This document shows positions 12,546 through 24,395 of a stretch of DNA of 64,000 nucleotides, one piece after another. The stretch is from contig NC_060073.1 of assembly GCF_922984935.1 (NCBI RefSeq), forward strand, positions 37,787,001 to 37,851,000, read 5' to 3'. The position numbers were made by a program, and so were the translations under genes. The stretch comes from Meles meles. Lineage: Eukaryota; Chordata; Mammalia; Carnivora; Mustelidae. The notes beneath the pieces were generated by a model. It was not told the DNA's origin. It made no database searches and worked only from the letters and a program-made list of their open reading frames with translations. The number at the start of each line of letters is the position of its first letter. Position 1 is the stretch's first letter.

Positions 12546-12760
12546 CCAAGTTTAGGACTAGGTACTTAACAGGTATTGCTTGAGATTCCATTAACCTGGA
12601 ATATCTGCAATATTTATATCTCCTTTGGTCATACTGTCTAAACCATCAGCAAATTATGTTAAATTTTCTTCAGACGATTAGAATTCTCACTTTTTCCCCA
12701 TTCCTGGGTCTTGACTTTATTTCAACCCTAAACCACATCATGGTTTAAAAAAGCCCTTGG

Positions 12761-12998
12761 TGGGTGCCTGGGTGGCTCAGTGGATTAAAGCCTCTGCCTT
12801 CGGGGGGCGCCTGGGTGGCTCAGTGGATTAAAGCCTCTGCCTTCGGTTCAGGCCATGATTCCCAGGGTCATGGGTTTGAGCCCCGCATTAGGCTCTCTGC
12901 TCAACAGGGAGCCTGCTTCCCTTGCTCTCTCTCTGCCTGCCTCTCTGCCTACTTGTGATCTCTGTCTGTCAAATAAATAAATAAAATCTTAAAAAAAA
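12761..12998 (+). mobile_element. CAN-SINE with a duplicated head
   Basis: Two copies of the first ~42 bases (GCCTGGGTGGCTCAGTGGAT through TCTGCCTTCGG) lie head to tail, at 12761-12803 and 12804-12846, followed by one normal body and tail. A 14-bp target-site duplication AAAAAAGCCCTTGG flanks the whole unit (12747-12760, 12999-13012). The duplication was therefore part of the inserted unit or arose within it later. Confidence 0.95.
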
Positions 12999-13615
12999 AA
13001 AAAAGCCCTTGGCTATGCGTTGTGTTTCCAGTCTTTCTTCATTCCACTAAACCTACTCATGCAGCTCTCTGGGACACTATCACCATATGACATCTCATGA
13101 GATCCTCATGGCACAAGCCAAATGTTTTCATTGCTTAAAACATTTGAAAGCTCTTGAATATCTCATATTTCATTCAGCAGATTTATAAAAACCAAGCTTC
13201 ACTTACAGTTTTAAAATATTTAAATTTTACATAGCATAAATACAACAAAAATAACTGATATTTATGTTCAAAGCATCTAGTTTCTCATAGAAAAAAATGT
13301 TGTTTAATAAAATTTCTGGAGCTATTGTATCCTGTTGGTTTAATTAAGGATTGGGAACCTAGGAAATGGGATTGAGGAAACTGAGAAAAAAAATTAAATA
13401 CAACAGTATATTAAAAGGATCATACAACATGAGCTGGTAGGATTTATTCCTGGAGTGCAAAGATGTTTCAGCATGTGCAAATCAATAAATATGATATACC
13501 ACATTAATGGAATAATGGGGGAAATCATATGATTATTTCAGCAGATGCTAAAAAAGAAAAATTGATAAAATTCAAAACCCTTTCATGATTAAGAAACATA
13601 AAAAACTCTTAATGA

Positions 13616-13810
13616 GGGGCGCCTGGGTGGCTCAGTGGATTAAGCCGCTGCCTTTGGCTCAGGTCATGATCTCAGGATCCTGGGATCGAGCCCCACATCA
13701 GGCTCTCTGCTCCGCAGGGAGCCTGCTTCCTCCTCTCTCTCTGCCTGCCTCTCTGCCTACTTGTGATCTCTCTCTCTCTGTCAAATAAATAAATAAAATC
13801 TTTAAAAAAA
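13616..13810 (+). mobile_element. CAN-SINE, mustelid type
   Basis: A perfect 15-bp target-site duplication AAAAACTCTTAATGA lies at 13601-13615 and 13811-13825. It is inserted into the old L1 ORF2 fragment. Confidence 0.98.
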
Positions 13811-14374
13811 AAAAACTCTTAATGAATTGGATATGGAAGTAACATTCCAAAACATAATGAAAGCCATAAAGAACCAGACCGTGGGCTAACATCAAACTCC
13901 ACAGTAACAGACTGAACATTTTTCTACGAGATCAGAAGCAAGACAAGCCCACTATCACCATTCTTACTGATGCTGTAAAATGGAACTTCTCAACCTGATA
14001 AAGAGGATTTTTGGAAATCTATAACTAATATTATACTTAATGTAAAGACTTTTTATTCAAGATTAAGAATATAGCAAGGATGTTTTCTGTCTTTACTTTT
14101 ATTCAGCATTGTACTAGAGTTCAATTTAGTCAATGGAAATTTTAAAAAGCCACATAGATTGAAATGGAGAAAGTATAACTATATCTATTTTAGATAGTAT
14201 TACTATCATGAAATAAACTATAAAAATAAATTAGAACTGATAGTTTGGCTTAGCATACTTAAAGAATTATGGTCAATATAAAAAAATCAATTATATATCT
14301 ACTTACATTGGATAATCATAGAGATCAAAAATACCCTTCACAACAAAAAATATAAAACACTTAGGGGTAAATAT

Positions 14375-14566
14375 ATTTTTTAAAGATTTTATTTATTTGA
14401 CAGAGAGAGAGACAGTGAGAAAGGGAACATAAGCAGGGGGAGTGGGAGAGGGAGAAGCAGGCTTCCTGCTGAGCAGGGAGCCTGATGTGGGGCTCAATCC
14501 CAGGACCCTAGGATCATGATCTGAGCCAAAGGCAGACGCTTAATGACTGAGCCACCCAGGCGCCCC
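14375..14566 (-). mobile_element. CAN-SINE, older arctoid type
   Basis: The motif AACATAAGCAGGGGGAGTGG replaces the mustelid middle, pointing to an older subfamily. A 12-bp target-site duplication AGGGGTAAATAT lies at 14363-14374 and 14567-14578, within the old L1. Confidence 0.95.
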
Positions 14567-14775
14567 AGGGGTAAATATTTTTTTTTAAAGATGTCCAAGA
14601 CATTAACACTGAAAATATGGACTATTGCCATAGGTAATTATAGAATGCCTGAGTAAATACAGATTTATACCATGTTCAGTCAATAGAAAAATAAATACTA
14701 TTAATGTGTTAAGGAATAAATGGTGTTTCGTACATTTATATAGTGGAATATTCAGCAATTAAAAATAATTCAGCA

Positions 14776-14957
14776 AGGGCTCCTGAGTGGCTCAGTGAGT
14801 TAAAGCCTCTTCCTTCGGCTCAGGTCATGATCCCAGAGTCCTGGATTGAGTCCCGCATCGGGCTCTCTGCTTGGCAGGGAGCCTGCTTCCCCCTCTCTCT
14901 GCCTGCCTCTCTGCCTACCTGTGATCTCTCTGTCAAATAGATAAATAAAATCTTGAA
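14776..14957 (+). mobile_element. CAN-SINE
   Basis: The head is GGGCTCCTGAGTGGCTCAG. The flanking duplication is imperfect: AAAATAATTCAGCA at 14762-14775 against AAAATAATATTTCAGCA near 14958-14974, which has gained bases. Confidence 0.9.
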
Positions 14958-14994
14958 AAAAATAATATTTCAGCATATAAAAATTAGTGAGCTT

Positions 14995-15153
14995 GGGGCA
15001 CCAGGATGGCTCAGTTGGTTAGGTATCTGCCTTCAGCTCAGGTCAAGTCCTGCATGAGGCTTCCTGCTCCAGTGGAGTCTGCTTTTCCCTCTGCCCCTTC
15101 CTTCAATCTCTCTCTCTCTCAAATAGAAGAATAAAATCTTAAAAAAAAAAAAA
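14995..15153 (+). mobile_element. CAN-SINE, old and internally deleted
   Basis: The head GGGGCACCAGGATGGCTCAG is followed by a shortened body: the GATCCCAGGGTCCTGGG block is missing. The A13 tail ends at 15153. Confidence 0.85.
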
Positions 15154-15574
15154 TGAATAATAATCAGATAACGTGTGCTTCTAAAGTATTTATGGTGTTT
15201 ATTGACTGAAACCACTATTTTCATTTGGCATTTTTAATAAGTTGTTTAAAATTTTTGACAACACAATAAAAGATTATATATATTATTCATAGTTTGGCCT
15301 AAATGATTGCTGTCTTGAAGTCCTTAATACCTTTGGCCTACCAGAATAATAATGGCTCAAAAATATGACCAAATCCCCACCTCATTGCAAATCTTGCTCC
15401 TCTGATCTCAATATTTTAGGAAATTCTGATGGTGTTTTTATTTTTCTGGATGATCTCTGACTCAATTCCTTCTTTCTACTCTATTTTTTTAAAATAATAA
15501 TTACTCATACATCTAGCATATGAAAACATGTTTATACATGTGCCTTTACACACTTTATTAAATACAACTCTACT

Positions 15575-15744
15575 AGGGCACCTGGGTGGCTCGGTCGGTT
15601 AAGGGTCTGCTTTTGGCCCAGGTCATGATCCCAGGATTCTGGGATCTAGTCCTGCATCAGGCTCTGTGCTCAGCAGGGGGCGTGCTTCTGCCTCTGCCTA
15701 CTTGGGCTCTCTGTCTCTCTCTGACAAAAGAATAAATAAAATCT

Positions 15745-15785
<41 letters not shown>
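15575..15785 (+). mobile_element. CAN-SINE with (AAAT)n tail
   Basis: The target-site duplication AACTCTACT lies at 15566-15574 and 15786-15794. The tail has grown into about nine AAAT units (15748-15785). Confidence 0.93.
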
Positions 15786-15794
15786 AACTCTACT

Positions 15795-17740
15795 GTAACT
15801 CTTATTCCCTATAAGTGACTTCCCACTTCTGTCATTTAAAAAGATGAGAACTCAGATAATACGAAAGGGGCTAAACAAAAACATAAAGTCTTTCCCCACC
15901 AGTTTTCCTCTAAGCCCAGTGTTAGAATCTTACGAGTTTAGAACTGTCTACCGTGACAGTTTTGCATAGTCACCTTATTTACTCCTGTAAATATCAGAGA
16001 ATAAAGTTTTTATGATGCATACTAATTTTTCCATTTTAGAAGGGAGGAAACCAAAGATCAGATGGTTACATTATGAAATAAGCAGAGATGTCTTACAGAA
16101 TAGAAGACTCCTTACTCTAGACTGGAAATGCTGCTATTTCCTTCTTTAAGTTCTTGATTTAATTTCTTCCGCAGTAAATACTCTCATCCAGTATCTGATA
16201 AAATGTGTTCTTCTTGTTATTTCTGCTTTTATCTTCTCATTTTCTTCAATTTTTGCATATCAATGGAGAGTAGTATTTTCTCTATTTTTAATTCCTTTTC
16301 AGGCTGTGCATATGTTCTGAATGACATAAGTGCCAATCAGAATATAGCTATAATTACTTCAAGTGTCAGCACACTGAAAAATTTTTATATCAATAATTTA
16401 AATTTTCTCTCTTTCCCACCAACTACAGTATACAGCCAAATCAACATATTTTTCAAGTTAGGACCACGCCTTGTGCTTTAATTTTCTAAAGCTAAAGACA
16501 CTTGTAATTCTGAAAGATATTACTTCTTACAACAGTGCAGAACATTTCGCAGGTCTTGTTTTAATTGGGTGGTAACAATTTAGGAATATCTCATTTTCTG
16601 CCTGTTGTTGACCCACTTATAAGTGATGGCAATTTATTCACAGTAGACACCAGTGCTGTGTACTAAGAAGGAGCAGTTATTAGAATTTCATGTAAACCAC
16701 ACATGCAGAATTTCCAAGTTGTCAGCAAAATCATGTGCCAATCATCAGCAGGCCAAAATTAGAAGACTTGATGGATATAAGCACAATAAATTCAATACAC
16801 CATGAAAATCTCACTAAGTAGAAAATATAAATTAGATTTTTGGACCTTTGGAAAACAAGAGCATGGTCATATTTCTTCCTTTTAACATAATCTGTACCGA
16901 CCACTTGATTATTGTCCTGAGATGATCAGTGTTTGTGTTTATATACTTGGTTATTTATAAGAATATTAGGTTCCATTTTGAGTAGGTAAACCAATACATT
17001 CCTCTCAAGGCTCAAACTATTTTCAGATTATTCTTTCCTTTTTTTCAGTTAGCTGCCTTTGAGTTTAGTGGCTTTAGTATAGAATGTTTTATTTCTGTCT
17101 TAACTTTTTTTTTCCTTTTGGTTGCAATCTCGGCCTATGTGCTTGTAAATTCTACAGTTTTTGCTATTTCACAGAGAAATAATGTGGGATTGAATGTATA
17201 AGGGTGCAAGACTGACCTTAAAGTTTAGAGTGCACTTTGGAATTTTGCTTTCATTCTGCAGAAGCCAAAGCCGCATCATACTTGACAGAACACAAGATTT
17301 GTAATTCTCTTGTTATTCCCACCTCTCCCAGTACTATCATTTCTCATCCTCTCAGCCCTGCCTTGCTATTAGAGTAGAATGTACGATTTGATAATACTTG
17401 CATGTTATTAAGGCTAAGGAATTCATCCACTAACCTAATGGATATTGAACTAACATCGTCTATATGCCAAAAAGAAGCAGACAGCCGTGTTAGCCTTGTG
17501 AGAATTCCAACACACCATTCTCCTGAGGATCTTGTTAAAATGCAGATTGAGATTCAGTTGGCTTGATGTATGATCTGGTATTCTGCAGTAGTAGAAAAAA
17601 AACAAACAAAAAAAAACCACGGATTAATTCTGCTGATCTGATTTAGGAACCACTGGGTCACAAGATTCTAAGAAAATGAGAAAGAAAGAAAAAGAATAAA
17701 AACAAAATAAGTGAAATAAATAATTTTTCAGTGTTTTAAG
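15795..17740. other. no gene seen
   Basis: Unique AT-rich sequence. Open frames are at most 92 codons (16203-16481, +), of low complexity and without family resemblance. Confidence 0.6.
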
Positions 17741-18160
17741 TGTTATGGAAAAAATTAATAAGGGAATGGCTGTAGAATTCCAGAAATAGTGTTGTAATTT
17801 TAAGAAGGATATTCGGGAAAGTCTTCACTGAGAAGAAGCCGTTTGAGTAAGATTTTAAAAGACTTAGGTAATAAGGCAAGCAGATATCTTGGGGGGAGAG
17901 CATTTCAGGCAAAGTAAATGAAAAATGTCTTGAGTAGCAACATGAGTAATATGTTGAGGCACTGCAAGGAGGCAAATATGGCGAAGATAGAATAAACCCT
18001 AGAAATACTGGAATATACCTAGGGTTCAAAGTTAACAAGGAGCCAGATAATAGTGCTTTGTAGACCTTTTAGTAAGGACTTTAACTTTTATTCTGAGTGG
18101 TATAGTAGGCTTTGAGCAGGAGAGTGATATGATCTGATTAAGTTCTAACAGGATCATTTT

Positions 18161-18342
18161 AAAAAAAATTTATTTATTTGTTTGAGAGAGAGAGAGTATA
18201 TACACCAGGGAGGAGGGGCTAACAGAGTCTCAAGCTGACTCCAGGCTGAGCTTGGACCTGATATGGGGCTCAAACTCAAGACCCTGAGATCACCACCTGA
18301 AATCAAGAGACAGACACTTAACCCTTGGATGTAGCAGCACCA
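18161..18342 (-). mobile_element. CAN-SINE, old and diverged
   Basis: A-rich left end (AAAAAAAATTTATTTATTTG), GAGAGAGAGAGTATATACAC, and a decayed head near CACTTAACCCTTGG. No clear target-site duplication remains. It is inserted in L2. Confidence 0.7.
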
Positions 18343-18848
18343 AGGTCAACTAGAGGTTACTGTTGTAAGTGAGATGAAGATGATGGGGGTTTGTACAGTT
18401 TGTTAGTAGTGACATGGTGCATGATAGATTTATTTTGATAGTAGTTATGTCATTGAGGAACTACTGTAGTAATGGGGTTAAAAAAAAGGAAGTTAAAAAT
18501 TATTCAGGATACTTTGCTTTGAACATTTGGAAGGAAATAGCTGCCATTAAATAGAATAAGAAGACTGCATGCACAGTAGAATTAGGAGATGAAGGATTTG
18601 GTTTTGGATGTGTTAGGATTGAGATGATTATGAGACAGTTGAGTTGTTGAGTTAGCAATAGGAGTCTGCTGTTCAGCTAGAGATGGAATTTAGGTGTCAT
18701 CATCCCATATATGGAATTAAAACCAAGAGCCTAGATAAGATCATTATTAAAGTTAGGATAGATGCAAGTGTTCCATTAATAAATCTCAAGTAATTTTATT
18801 GTTAAAACATCAGAACAATGAGGAAAGACCAATAAAACAAAATGAGGA

Positions 18849-20224
18849 TAGTTCTATTTTCAACATTTTGAGGAACCTCCATGCTGTTTTCCAGAGTGGT
18901 TGCACCAGCTTGCATTCCCACCAACAATGGAGGAGGGTTCCCCTTTCTCTGCATCCTCGCCAGCATCTGTCATTTCCTGACTTGTTGATTTTAGCCATTC
19001 TGACTGGTGTGAGGTGATATCTCATTGTGGTTTTGATTTGTATTTCCCTGATGCCGAGTGACGTGGAACACTTTTTCATGTGTCTGTTGGCCATCGGGAT
19101 GTCTTCTTTGCAGAAATGTCTGTTCATGTCCTCTGCCCATTTCTTTTTTTTTTTTTTTTTTTTTAAAGATTTTATTTATTTATTTGACAGAGAGAGATCA
19201 CAAGTAGCAGAGAGGCAGGCAGAGAGAGAGAGAGAGAGGGAAGCAGGCTCCCTGATGAGCAGAGAGCCCGATGTGGGACTCGATCCCAGAACCCTGAGAT
19301 CATGACCTGAACCGAAGGCAGCGGCTTAACCCACTGAGCCACCCAGGCGCCCCATCTGCCCATTTCTTGATTGGATTGTTTGTTCTTTGGGTGTTGAGTT
19401 TGCTAAGTTCCTTATAGATTTTGGATACTAGCCCTTCTACCCTATGACCCAGCAATTGCACTACTGGGTATTTACCCTAAAGATACAAACATAGTGATCC
19501 GAAGGGGCACGTGTACCCGAATGTTTATAGCAGCAATGTCTACAATAGCCAAACTATGGAAAGAACCTAGATGTCCATCAACAGATGAATGGATAAAGAA
19601 GATGTGGTATATATACACAATGGAATACTATGCAGCCATCAAAAGAAATGAAATCTTGCCATTTGCGACGACGTGGATGGAACTAGAGCGTATCATGCTT
19701 AGTGAAATAAGTCAATCGGAGAAAGACAACTATCATATGATCTCCCTGATATGAGGACATGGAGAAGCAACATGGGGGGTTAGGGGGATAGGAGAAGAAT
19801 AAATGAAACAAGATGGGATTGGGAGGGAGACAAACCATAAATGACTCTTAATCTCACAAAACAAACTGGGGGTTTCTGGGGGGAGGTGGGGTTGGGAGAG
19901 GGGAAGGGGGTTATGGACATTGGGGAGGGTATGTGCTATCGTGAGTGCTGTGAAGTGTGTAAACCTGGCGATTCACAGACCTGTACCCCTGGGAATAAAA
20001 ATACATTATATGTTTATTAAAAAAAAAAAATTGGAAGGGGAGGCAAACCATAAGAGACTATGGACTCTGAAAAACAACCTGAGGGTTTTGAAGAGTCAGG
20101 GGTGGGAGGTTGGGGGAACAGGTGGTGGGTAATAGGGAGGGCACGTTTTGCATGGAGCACTGGGTGTTGTGCAAAAACAATGAATACTGTTACGCTGAAA
20201 AAATAAATAAAATGGAAAAAAAAA
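18849..20224 (+). mobile_element. 5'-inverted (twin-primed) L1
   Basis: The right part (about 19435-20224) is sense L1: the end of ORF2 (matching 53602 onward of the full-length copy), the stop near 19753, a 3' UTR and an A-tail. The left part (18849-19434, less a nested SINE) is the same L1 in antisense, matching 53239-53600. The two parts abut on the L1 map, which is the signature of twin priming. The flanking duplication ACAAAATGAGGA / ACAGAATGAGGA lies at 18837-18848 and 20225-20236 with one mismatch. The 3' UTR has an extra ~110 bp that the full-length copy lacks. Confidence 0.93.
19146..19354 (-). mobile_element. CAN-SINE nested in the twin-primed L1
   Basis: A perfect 14-bp target-site duplication TCTGCCCATTTCTT lies at 19132-19145 and 19355-19368, within inverted ORF2 sequence. 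The SINE is thus younger than the L1 insertion. Its A-tail is a T-run of about 19 at 19146-19164. Confidence 0.98.
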
Positions 20225-20425
20225 ACAGAATGAGGAAAAAAGTAAAACTTGTAGGAGAAGAAAACAAGCAGAACTTAGAGACTTGGAAACCCAAGAAGGC
20301 AGTGTTCCAAGGAGGAGGGAGACTAAACTGCATCATTAACTAAAGATAAATATATAATCAGATGTAGTAAAATGGAACACCCTGAAGATCTGGACAACTC
20401 TTATTTTGATAGAGTGGATTCCTGT

Positions 20426-20625
20426 GGGATGCCTGGGTGGCTCAGTCAGTTAAGCGTCTGCTTTCAGCCCAGGTCATGACCCCAGAGTCCTGGGATTGAG
20501 TCCCACATCAGGCTCCTTGCTCATTGGCAGCCTGCTTCTCCCTCTACTTGCCACTCCCCTTGCTTGTCTGCTCTCTTTCCTTCTCTCTCTCTGACAAATG
20601 AATAAATAAAATCTTTTTTAAAAAA
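20426..20625 (+). mobile_element. CAN-SINE, arctoid type
   Basis: Head GGGATGCCTGGGTGGCTCAG; middle CACTCCCCTTGCTTG rather than the mustelid CTGCCTGCC form. The tail is AAATCTTTTTTAAAAAA. No clear target-site duplication was seen. Confidence 0.9.
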
Positions 20626-20634
20626 TGGGTTCAT

Positions 20635-20822
20635 GGGATCATGTGGGTGGCTTAGTCGGTTAAGCATCTGACTCTTGATTTTGTCTCAGGTCATGATCTC
20701 AGGGTCCTGAAAACAGGTGTCTCATTGAGCTACATGCTTACTGGGGAGTGTGCTTGAGATTCTTTCCCTCTCCTTCTCTCTCCCACACACACACTGTCTC
20801 TCCAAAGTAACTCTTTCAAAAA
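20635..20822 (+). mobile_element. CAN-SINE, old
   Basis: Diverged head (ATGTGGGTGGCTTAGTCGGT), preserved TCAGGTCATGATCTCAGGGT box, and an ACACACAC-containing CT-rich part. It lies directly 3' of the SINE at 20426. Confidence 0.85.
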
Positions 20823-21300
20823 TTGATTAATGATAGAATGGGAGAAGACATAGTATATAGACAACTATTTAAGGAAAGTGGTGGTTTTGTTTGTTTTGCC
20901 ATAAAAGAAGAACAATAGAGTGAGAGTAAAATGCATTTAAGGATGCAAGAAACAACATCTAGTTTGTATGATGCAAAAAGAACAAATAGAAGAAAATTAA
21001 TGGTGTAAGTATAGGGCAGTGTAATAACCAGAACAATGATCTTTCATAGGCAAGTGGACATGAGATATAGTACACAAGTAGTGTGACTGGCTTTGCTAGG
21101 AACACAAAATGTTTGCTTACTACAGTAAAGGACTAGGCAGAGCGTGTGGATAAAGGTGCAAGTCTGTGGGTAAGGTGTGGTGAAGCAAGTTGAAAAGCAG
21201 AAAATGAGGACACAAAGGAGATGTTGGAGGTGTCAGGAGAGGGGACTTCATAAGAAATAATCACCTAGCAGACCAGTAGAGTTCAGCAAACTCCTGAGAA

Positions 21301-23984
21301 AAATATAAGGTGATTGTTAGAAGGATTTAGGGGCCTACTTGGTGTTAGAAATTAAGAATGTAAAACAAATCAAGGAAGTATGTTTCTGGGTTTACTCAGT
21401 TATATTCAGCTGATTAATGATGTCCCAATTCTGCCTTGGCTTTACTTTGATGCCTAAGAAGTCATAAACCCAGGGAGCAATGGCAAATATGTAATAGTGC
21501 CTCCTTGTATTTAGGCTTGCTTCATAAATCCCAGGATAGAGCCTTGTAGCAGTACAGACATGAGCATCAGTACTTAAAATTGTAAGCACACTCTTTGTAG
21601 TCCTAAATGTACATCCAGATAGTAATAACTTATTATCTTCAGAATAATCACTTGATAAAAGGTCCTGAAGCAGTTAGTGCTTTTACATGGGTGTTTGATA
21701 AAACCCTAAGAAAGAATGAATTGCCATAGGCAGCCAATCATGCTCAGAAAACAAGACCTAGTTCAATTTATAATTTCAGTCCCAGGAAGTAGATGATTGT
21801 TAGAAAGTGAGGAAAATGGTAGGGCTTCTTCTCATACTTGTGAATGCCAAGGGACATTTTACTAATCCTAATTATGTAAGGAAAAGACAGAAAAGTGAGA
21901 CAAATAGCAAGGGGTCATAACATCTCCACTGTTAATGGAGAGAAGCTTTTGGTTTTCTTCTTGTATTTTTTTTTTTTAATATTCTTACCACTTCAATCTC
22001 ATGTAGGAGGAAACTAAAGTTAATTACACTTGTTCAGTTTTTCATTACATTTTTTAGCACAAGAACATCTAATGAATATAACATATGGGTATGCTCTAAT
22101 CTGAACAACTTGGTTATTATTTCCCCCATCCAGTCTTTGACTTGTTTTTGTTTGTTTTCTACATAAAACTGTACCTTTAACCCAGGCCATGACATGAACA
22201 TAAAGAGGTAACAACAAATAAACTCTTCTAGTACAATGTAAAGTTACTAGTTGCTCTTTTGTTTGACTCCTTCCTTTACTGTAGGGTAAAGATCAGGGAC
22301 CCTGACCTTTATGTTTGTCTACTGAGAACTTAATTTATTTATGATAAGTAACAAGCAAACTGTCAGCAAAGTGTTCTTAAAGAAAACCTAGTTATATAGG
22401 TTAGCAGATCTAAGCACTAGAATCTTGATATGCACATGAACTTGACCTGTCTTGATAAATACATTTAATAATACCATTTGGAACTCTTGACATTTATATT
22501 GGTAGCTGAAGGATTTGTAAAATCACTGATTACAATTTTGTCATGAGATTACATGCCAAACATTGACAGTGATATGGTTGAGAGCTACAAAGATTTTACA
22601 CAATGGATCTGGAGGACTCATGTCTTCATTGCCAGGTTCTAGTAAAGCCCCTTTGCTGGACTAAGGACGTTATTTATGTTCTGGAATAGTCTGAAATTAT
22701 TTCTTCTTTGCATTATACTCACCCTTTGGATTTTCTTCTACATGTTCATCCCTTGGGTTTTTATATAAAATTCGTTTTGGGTTAGAATGCTCTACTCCCA
22801 TTCCGGAACACTGTTAAAGAATATTATTAAAACTGTATAAACTGAAAGTTCTTTTAAAAGAACTGAGTCTTAAATTACTTGTAGGTAAGCATTGCAACAT
22901 ATCAGCTCCTTTTTTGTTTTTTGCATTCCTTTAAGATTTTTCACATAAACAACACTTGCTCGGAGACTTCTCTGTCCCCTAGTTTCTCTCTTCCATGATC
23001 AATATGCTACATGAAGGAGCAGGAAAGATACCTAAAAGACTGCTTCCTCTTTCTGTTTTGGAAAAGACTGTTACTATGGCTCCTTCAACCCACCCTGAAA
23101 ATTGATCACAGAATTTTTATATGGAGTAAACATTTACTGTTTTGCATCATATCAGCTGCCCTTTTAATTCATCAAAACATGTGTCCTTGCCTGAGATGAT
23201 ATGCTTGGGACTTTCATGGAACATATGAATTAGTCATAAACTAGAAAGAGAGCTTACTGTGTGTTCCTCAAGCAATTTTTTCTTATTTAAACTCCCTTTG
23301 GAAATCTGAGCTAATAAGCTTCTACCTAGAGGCACAACCACTGTACATCTTGAGTTTTCCCCATAACTCTATAATTTTCTAGGATTTTCTCTTTACAGTA
23401 ATGGCAACTCATTAAATGGACTGAAAATGGATTTTATTATTTATACATTTGTGAAACTTCATACATGTAAAATCTGCACAGTTCATATTTTTTTTTTTTT
23501 AAAAAAAGTCCTTTCTACCATGTTTCTACTTGGAATTGAAAATTTCCGGTCATCATATCTAGAGAGTATATTCTCCAGTATCCCATACATCAAAGTGAGG
23601 TTAATTTTCTTGGGACACTTGCTTTCTGATGAAAACAAAGTACTGCAATTCATTCTTAAATTCAATACTGGTTTGGTTGCCAAGATATACAGGAAAATTC
23701 CCTGGGCATAAAAGATGTAATTGTGCTAAGTGCAATTAAAATCAAAGGATGAGTGCTCTTCCTGTTTCAGAATGTCAAAAAGAGGTTGTGGTCGGTCACT
23801 GCCTAGACAGCACTGGCAACAAAAGGGTTTAAGGACACTGGCATATGGATTTAGTTACATGAGTCCCACCAAATTTTCTGTAATTCAGAGGACAAACTCA
23901 CCTTGTTTGGGGACACACTTCATAGAGACCTGGCAAAACGACAGCGTGAAGTTCCACCTGGGCTGGAGCTCATTCTCATGCAGT
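21301..23984. other. no gene seen
   Basis: Largely unique, AT-rich sequence. The longest open frame is 94 codons (23427-23711, +), with no family resemblance. A CAAA repeat begins at 24004. Confidence 0.6.
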
Positions 23985-24395
23985 AGTTTGTTAGGATGGC
24001 CATAAAAACAAACAAACAAACAAACAAACAAAAAAAAACGTAGACTAGGTGGCCTGAACAATAGAATTTTTTTTTTTCAAGATTCTGGAAGCTGGAAGCC
24101 CAAGATCAAGATGTCAACAGGGTTGGTTTCCTCTGAGGACCTCTCTCCTTGACTTACAGATGACCATCTTCTCATTGTACCTTCACATGATCTTTCTTCT
24201 GTATGTTGGTGTCCTAATCGCCTCTTCTTATAAGGATACCATTTACATTGGATTAGGATCCACTCATCTGATTTCGTTTTTCCATAATTACTCCTTTAAA
24301 ATCCCCAGCTCCAAATACAGTGTCATTCTGAGGCACTAAGAGTTCAGGTTTCCAGTTAGAAATTCTGGGAGGACAGAGTTCAGTCCACAACAGCC
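23985..24395 (-). repeat. MLT1-type MaLR LTR
   Basis: Antisense matches to the MLT1 LTR: GATTCTGGAAGCTGGAAG, GATCAAGATGTCAACAGGGT, TTCTTATAAGGATACCA, CTCCAAATACAGTGTCATTC and GTTCAGTCCACAACA. A (CAAA)n patch (24004-24037) interrupts the left end. Confidence 0.8.

Larger units (their letters stand above)
13405..14775 (+). pseudogene. old L1 ORF2 fragment, interrupted by two SINEs
   Basis: Conceptual translation with frame jumps gives L1 reverse-transcriptase blocks in order: a GFIPG-like stretch near 13440, a CKSINMIYHIN-like stretch near 13470, the PLSPLLF-like region near 13960, and IKHLGVN near 14350. The ORF2 C-terminal end (TYIYSGIFSNYK-like) is near 14735-14765. Many stops show long decay. 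SINEs at 13616 (+) and 14375 (-) split it, and part of the 3' half appears deleted. Confidence 0.75.
17745..21300 (-). repeat. L2 (LINE-2), long antisense copy with nested insertions
   Basis: The text follows the L2 3' half in antisense. Matches include GGAAAGTCTTCACTGAGAAG, GAGCATTTCAGGCAAAG, TTTGTAGACCTTTTAGTAAG, GTTTTGGATGTGTTAGG, GGTGTCATCATCCCATATAT, GTGTTCCAAGGAGGAGGGAG and AGTATATAGACAACTATTTA. Later insertions split it: an old SINE (18161-18342), a twin-primed L1 (18849-20224) and two more SINEs (20426-20625, 20635-20822). The right limit is uncertain. Confidence 0.65.
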
